From assembly GCA_024644125.1 (NCBI GenBank), contig JAHELQ010000044.1, forward strand, positions 1,553 through 18,719: a DNA stretch of 17,167 bases, read 5' to 3'. The translations under genes were made by a program, and so were the position numbers. This DNA comes from Candidatus Aminicenantota bacterium. GTDB lineage: Bacteria; Acidobacteriota; Aminicenantia; UBA2199. The notes under the pieces are model-generated. The model did not search any database, was not told where the DNA came from, and saw only the letters and a list, made by a program, of their open reading frames with translations. Positions 15,045 to 17,167 of the stretch are shown in pieces (positions within the stretch are counted from its first letter, which is position 1; each line of letters opens with the position of its first letter).

Positions 15045-15635
15045 TCAGGATTGTTCCAGAGTCAATTTTTCGGAGATTACCTGGATTATTTGTTGGGCAC
15101 TCTCGTCCAGGGAATTGTTGTTCCAGATCTCATGGACCTTGAGATTGTCCTCTCCGATTACTCTGCCGAAGGTTTCTTCGGTCTCTTTAACATAACCGGT
15201 GGTTACTTTACGGAACTCGTCGCCACTGTTTCTTTTCTCGTATTCCCTGGTATCCAAACGGATGAGGAAGGCCAGATCGTATGTTTTGATCCAGTATTGA
15301 TATATGGATTTAAGAAGTTTACTTTTTTCCTCCAGGGAAGGAGTTGATTTCTGGTTTTTGATATGTATTTGCCAATAGATCCATTGATCCAGTACAGACC
15401 GGTCGCAGAGTAAAATGTCGGGTGCGGCGATGCTTTTGATATTTTCCTCGTTTACCTGGGTTGTCATATAAAAGAATTGGCTGCGGAATTCCGACTTTTT
15501 ATCGTCGTCAAAAGGGTTTTTTAGATTGATCTCTTCCACTAATTCCACGTAGTATTTCAACGAGAGAATCTTTTTCACTTCTTCCAACAGGCTCGTCTTA
15601 CCACTTTTTGGTGTACCGGAAAACGATATCTTCAT
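15045..15635 (-). CDS. Small P-loop ATPase/kinase (AAA_28, NadR or deoxynucleoside-kinase-like)
   Basis: 196 residues from the ATG at 15633-15635. Walker A is GTPKSGKTS (7-15). LLCDRSVLDQWIYW contains a D-R-S triad (78-80) like the DRS/ERS of deoxynucleoside kinases and NadR kinase domains. A later basic stretch (REYEKRNSGDEFRK) could act as a lid. It therefore probably phosphorylates a nucleoside, nucleotide or similar small molecule in the cytoplasm. It lies upstream of thyX in the same direction, 132 bases away, which makes a role in thymidine or deoxynucleotide supply attractive but unproven. A TTG nine bases upstream would add three residues, but it sits on the predicted -10 box, so I prefer the ATG. 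No Shine-Dalgarno is seen and the message looks leaderless. Confidence 0.75.
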   Translation of the reverse strand: MKISFSGTPKSGKTSLLEEVKKILSLKYYVELVEEINLKNPFDDDKKSEFRSQFFYMTTQVNEENIKSIAAPDILLCDRSVLDQWIYWQIHIKNQKSTPSLEEKSKLLKSIYQYWIKTYDLAFLIRLDTREYEKRNSGDEFRKVTTGYVKETEETFGRVIGEDNLKVHEIWNNNSLDESAQQIIQVISEKLTLEQS

Positions 15636-15643
15636 CAATTGCA

Positions 15644-15672
15644 ATTTTAATGGAAAAACCTCTCAAAGTCAA
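15644..15672 (-). promoter_or_regulatory. Promoter of the P-loop gene, predicting a leaderless mRNA
   Basis: On the - strand TTGACT (15672-15667) and TAAAAT (15649-15644) are 17 bases apart. The predicted start near 15637 is about two bases before the ATG at 15635, so there would be no 5' leader and no ribosome site. Confidence 0.6.
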
Positions 15673-15686
15673 ATTTTTTCCGCTTT

Positions 15687-15705
15687 CCTTTATTTAAAGG
15701 CCTTT
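15687..15705. repeat. Overlapping CCTTTA/TAAAGG inverted repeats in the divergent gap
   Basis: CCTTTA-TT-TAAAGG (15687-15700) overlaps the perfect palindrome AAAGGCCTTT (15696-15705). It sits between the P-loop gene and lptD, about 15 bases upstream of the -35 of the former. It may be a regulator site, but the AT-rich setting makes chance possible. Confidence 0.3.
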
Positions 15706-15755
15706 CGAGAACAGGGGCATCGGGTTATGTCAAATAAAAAACTGGAACTATTGAT

Positions 15756-15761
15756 TATACT
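15756..15761 (+). promoter_or_regulatory. Possible -10 box of lptD
   Basis: TATACT at 15756-15761 would start a message near 15768, 24 bases before lptD, with the GAGG ribosome site at 15782-15785 inside it. No convincing -35 is found, so this is a weak call. Confidence 0.35.
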
Positions 15762-15791
15762 AGCGAAAGTGTGATAAATTTGAGGCTAGAA

Positions 15792-17167
15792 ATGAAGATA
15801 AAACTTGCGATTATCAGTTTTCTTTTTGTAATGTCACACGTGTACGCTTTCGCCGATACCGGCACCGACGCTCCGAAGATTCTGGCGGATAAAACCGAAA
15901 TGACCGAAGATGGTCTCAAGGCTTACGGCCATGTGGAGGTCAGTTGGGAGCAGTATAAAATTTATGCCGACTATGTTGAATATATACGTTCCAAAAAAGA
16001 GATTTTTGCCGTCGGCCGGGTAACGTTGGCCTCTGAGGAAACTGTTTTCAGCGGCGAACAATTGCGCTTCAACATACGGGAGAACAAAGGTGAGTTATAT
16101 GAGATCGAAGGGTTGATGATGCCCTCGATCCGGTTCAAAACGGATAAATTGAACCAGGTGGATAACGACACGCTAAAGTTCGACAAATTGAATTTCACCT
16201 CATGTACCCAATTGGTGCCCCGTTGGTCCATTACCTGTTCCAAAGGTAAAATCAAAAAGAAGAGATATATCCAGATGAACAACGCTGTTTTCAGAATCAA
16301 GGATATACCGGTGTTCTATCTTCCATATCTGAGGTATCCAATCGATGAAGACGGCCGTTCCACCGGCTTTCTGTTCCCCCGGATGGGCAATTCCATATTG
16401 GGAAAGTTCTTCATCGCCAATTCGTTTTTCTGGGATATCAGACCGAATCTCGATTTGACTATTAATTACGACTACTATAGCGGTGCCGGCACCGGCCTCG
16501 GTGGGCAGTTCCGTTACTTGTTCAAAAATATCGCCGGAGATATCGAATATTACAACTTCCGTTATACGGAGGATAATGATTACCGGCCCAATGTGGATTT
16601 CGACTATTTACTCAGGGCAGAACATATTCAGAGTCTGAATTTTTTGAATACCCGGGTTGTAGTAAACATCGACCGCCAGAGCGATCCCAGCTTCCTGCGT
16701 TTGTTCGACCGCAATTTCGACCGGATGCTGATGAATAATTACCGCTCGTCGGTTTATCTCACCTCATCGGTGAATAATGTCACCCTCTCGGTACGCGCGT
16801 CACGTTACGAAACATTTTACACTTTTCAAGACAAATCCAGGGTGTACGAAGTTTTTCCCTCCGTCAACCTGAATGTCAATCAACAGAAGATCTGGTTGTT
16901 GCCTGGATATTTTTCGTTGAAGAGCCGTTACGAGAACGTGGAACGGTCCGGTGTGACCTATGATTACGAAGACCCCTCGTTTGTTACAGGACTGAGTTCC
17001 CAACGGTTCAATATTGAACCATCCTACGAGTTGCCGGTGTTGACGTTACCGTGGCTTTCCACTCTGGTGGGGTTTACCGCCCATGAAAATATCTATGCTA
17101 AAAGCGTTGATCCCGATACCAATAAAGTGGTGGACGAGCCGTTAAATACTTTGTATTATTCTGCCAC
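15792..17167 (+). CDS. lptD: LPS-assembly outer-membrane protein LptD, N-terminal part (cut by window end)
   Basis: LptD inserts lipopolysaccharide into the outer leaflet of the outer membrane together with LptE. The frame is open from the ATG at 15792 to the window edge (458 codons). It begins with a signal peptide: MKIK, a hydrophobic stretch and VYAFA. Residues about 25-130 form the periplasmic OstA/LptA-like beta domain. The LptD signature follows: FTSCTQLVPRWSITC, then NNAVFRIKDIPVFYLPYLRY and RSTGFLFPRMG, then an aromatic-rich, alternating beta-barrel sequence. The start is preceded by GAGG six bases away. It is transcribed away from the P-loop gene. LptD usually exceeds 700 residues, so the missing C-terminal half should hold the rest of the barrel. 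It shows that the cell has an outer membrane, probably with LPS. Confidence 0.92.
   Translation, partial: MKIKLAIISFLFVMSHVYAFADTGTDAPKILADKTEMTEDGLKAYGHVEVSWEQYKIYADYVEYIRSKKEIFAVGRVTLASEETVFSGEQLRFNIRENKGELYEIEGLMMPSIRFKTDKLNQVDNDTLKFDKLNFTSCTQLVPRWSITCSKGKIKKKRYIQMNNAVFRIKDIPVFYLPYLRYPIDEDGRSTGFLFPRMGNSILGKFFIANSFFWDIRPNLDLTINYDYYSGAGTGLGGQFRYLFKNIAGDIEYYNFRYTEDNDYRPNVDFDYLLRAEHIQSLNFLNTRVVVNIDRQSDPSFLRLFDRNFDRMLMNNYRSSVYLTSSVNNVTLSVRASRYETFYTFQDKSRVYEVFPSVNLNVNQQKIWLLPGYFSLKSRYENVERSGVTYDYEDPSFVTGLSSQRFNIEPSYELPVLTLPWLSTLVGFTAHENIYAKSVDPDTNKVVDEPLNTLYYSA

Noticed and set aside
1..17167. Reassigned UGA codon in this organism
   Set aside because: UGA serves as the true stop of several intact genes (for example 2554, 6686 and 15045), and no other conserved gene contains an internal UGA.
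1..17167. Mobile element, prophage, CRISPR array, tRNA or rRNA
   Set aside because: No transposase or integrase frame, no repeat-spacer pattern, no tRNA cloverleaf and no rRNA segment was seen on reading both strands.

Overview
The window comes from a Gram-negative-type (diderm) bacterium. It ends in the start of lptD, the outer-membrane lipopolysaccharide assembly gene, which has a signal peptide. I see no RNA genes, CRISPR arrays, insertion sequences or phage genes. Gene density is high, and most starts have clear AAGGAG/GGAGG ribosome sites and sigma70-like promoters. The phylum cannot be fixed from the sequence alone; the gene mix (tandem-domain ThyX, PPDK_N-only protein, OFA transporter, inositol cluster) would fit an FCB-like or uncultured candidate lineage, but that is a guess.

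Region 1 (1-5261, + strand) concerns small organic acids and glycine. It holds the end of an OFA-type MFS transporter, then a promoter-driven operon of acetyl-CoA synthetase (AcsA type), a stand-alone acyl carrier protein, and a glycine C-acetyltransferase (Kbl). After a terminator and a new promoter comes a second, more canonical Kbl. The acs-acp-kbl operon is unusual because Kbl normally uses acetyl-CoA and needs no carrier protein.

Region 2 (5427-9523, - strand) is a tightly coupled inositol operon. It encodes inositol-3-phosphate synthase, a CTP-type nucleotidyltransferase fused to a flippase-like membrane domain, and a CDP-alcohol phosphotransferase whose N-terminal nucleotidyltransferase domain has lost its nucleotide-binding signature. 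Gene order and domains resemble the inositol-1-P to CDP-inositol to di-inositol-phosphate (or inositol-lipid) route. The middle gene carries one in-frame TGA inside its membrane domain. A convergent terminator separates this operon from region 1.

Region 3 (9713-15635, - strand) holds a PPDK_N/PEP-synthase-like protein without phosphohistidine or PEP-binding domains, a Glu/Leu/Phe/Val-type glutamate dehydrogenase, a double-length ThyX, and a small P-loop (NadR/deoxynucleoside-kinase-like) protein. thyX and gdh form one operon ending in a perfect 17-bp-stem terminator, and the promoter of the next gene begins inside that terminator. The P-loop gene appears to be leaderless.

Region 4 (15792-17167, + strand) is divergent lptD, cut by the window end.
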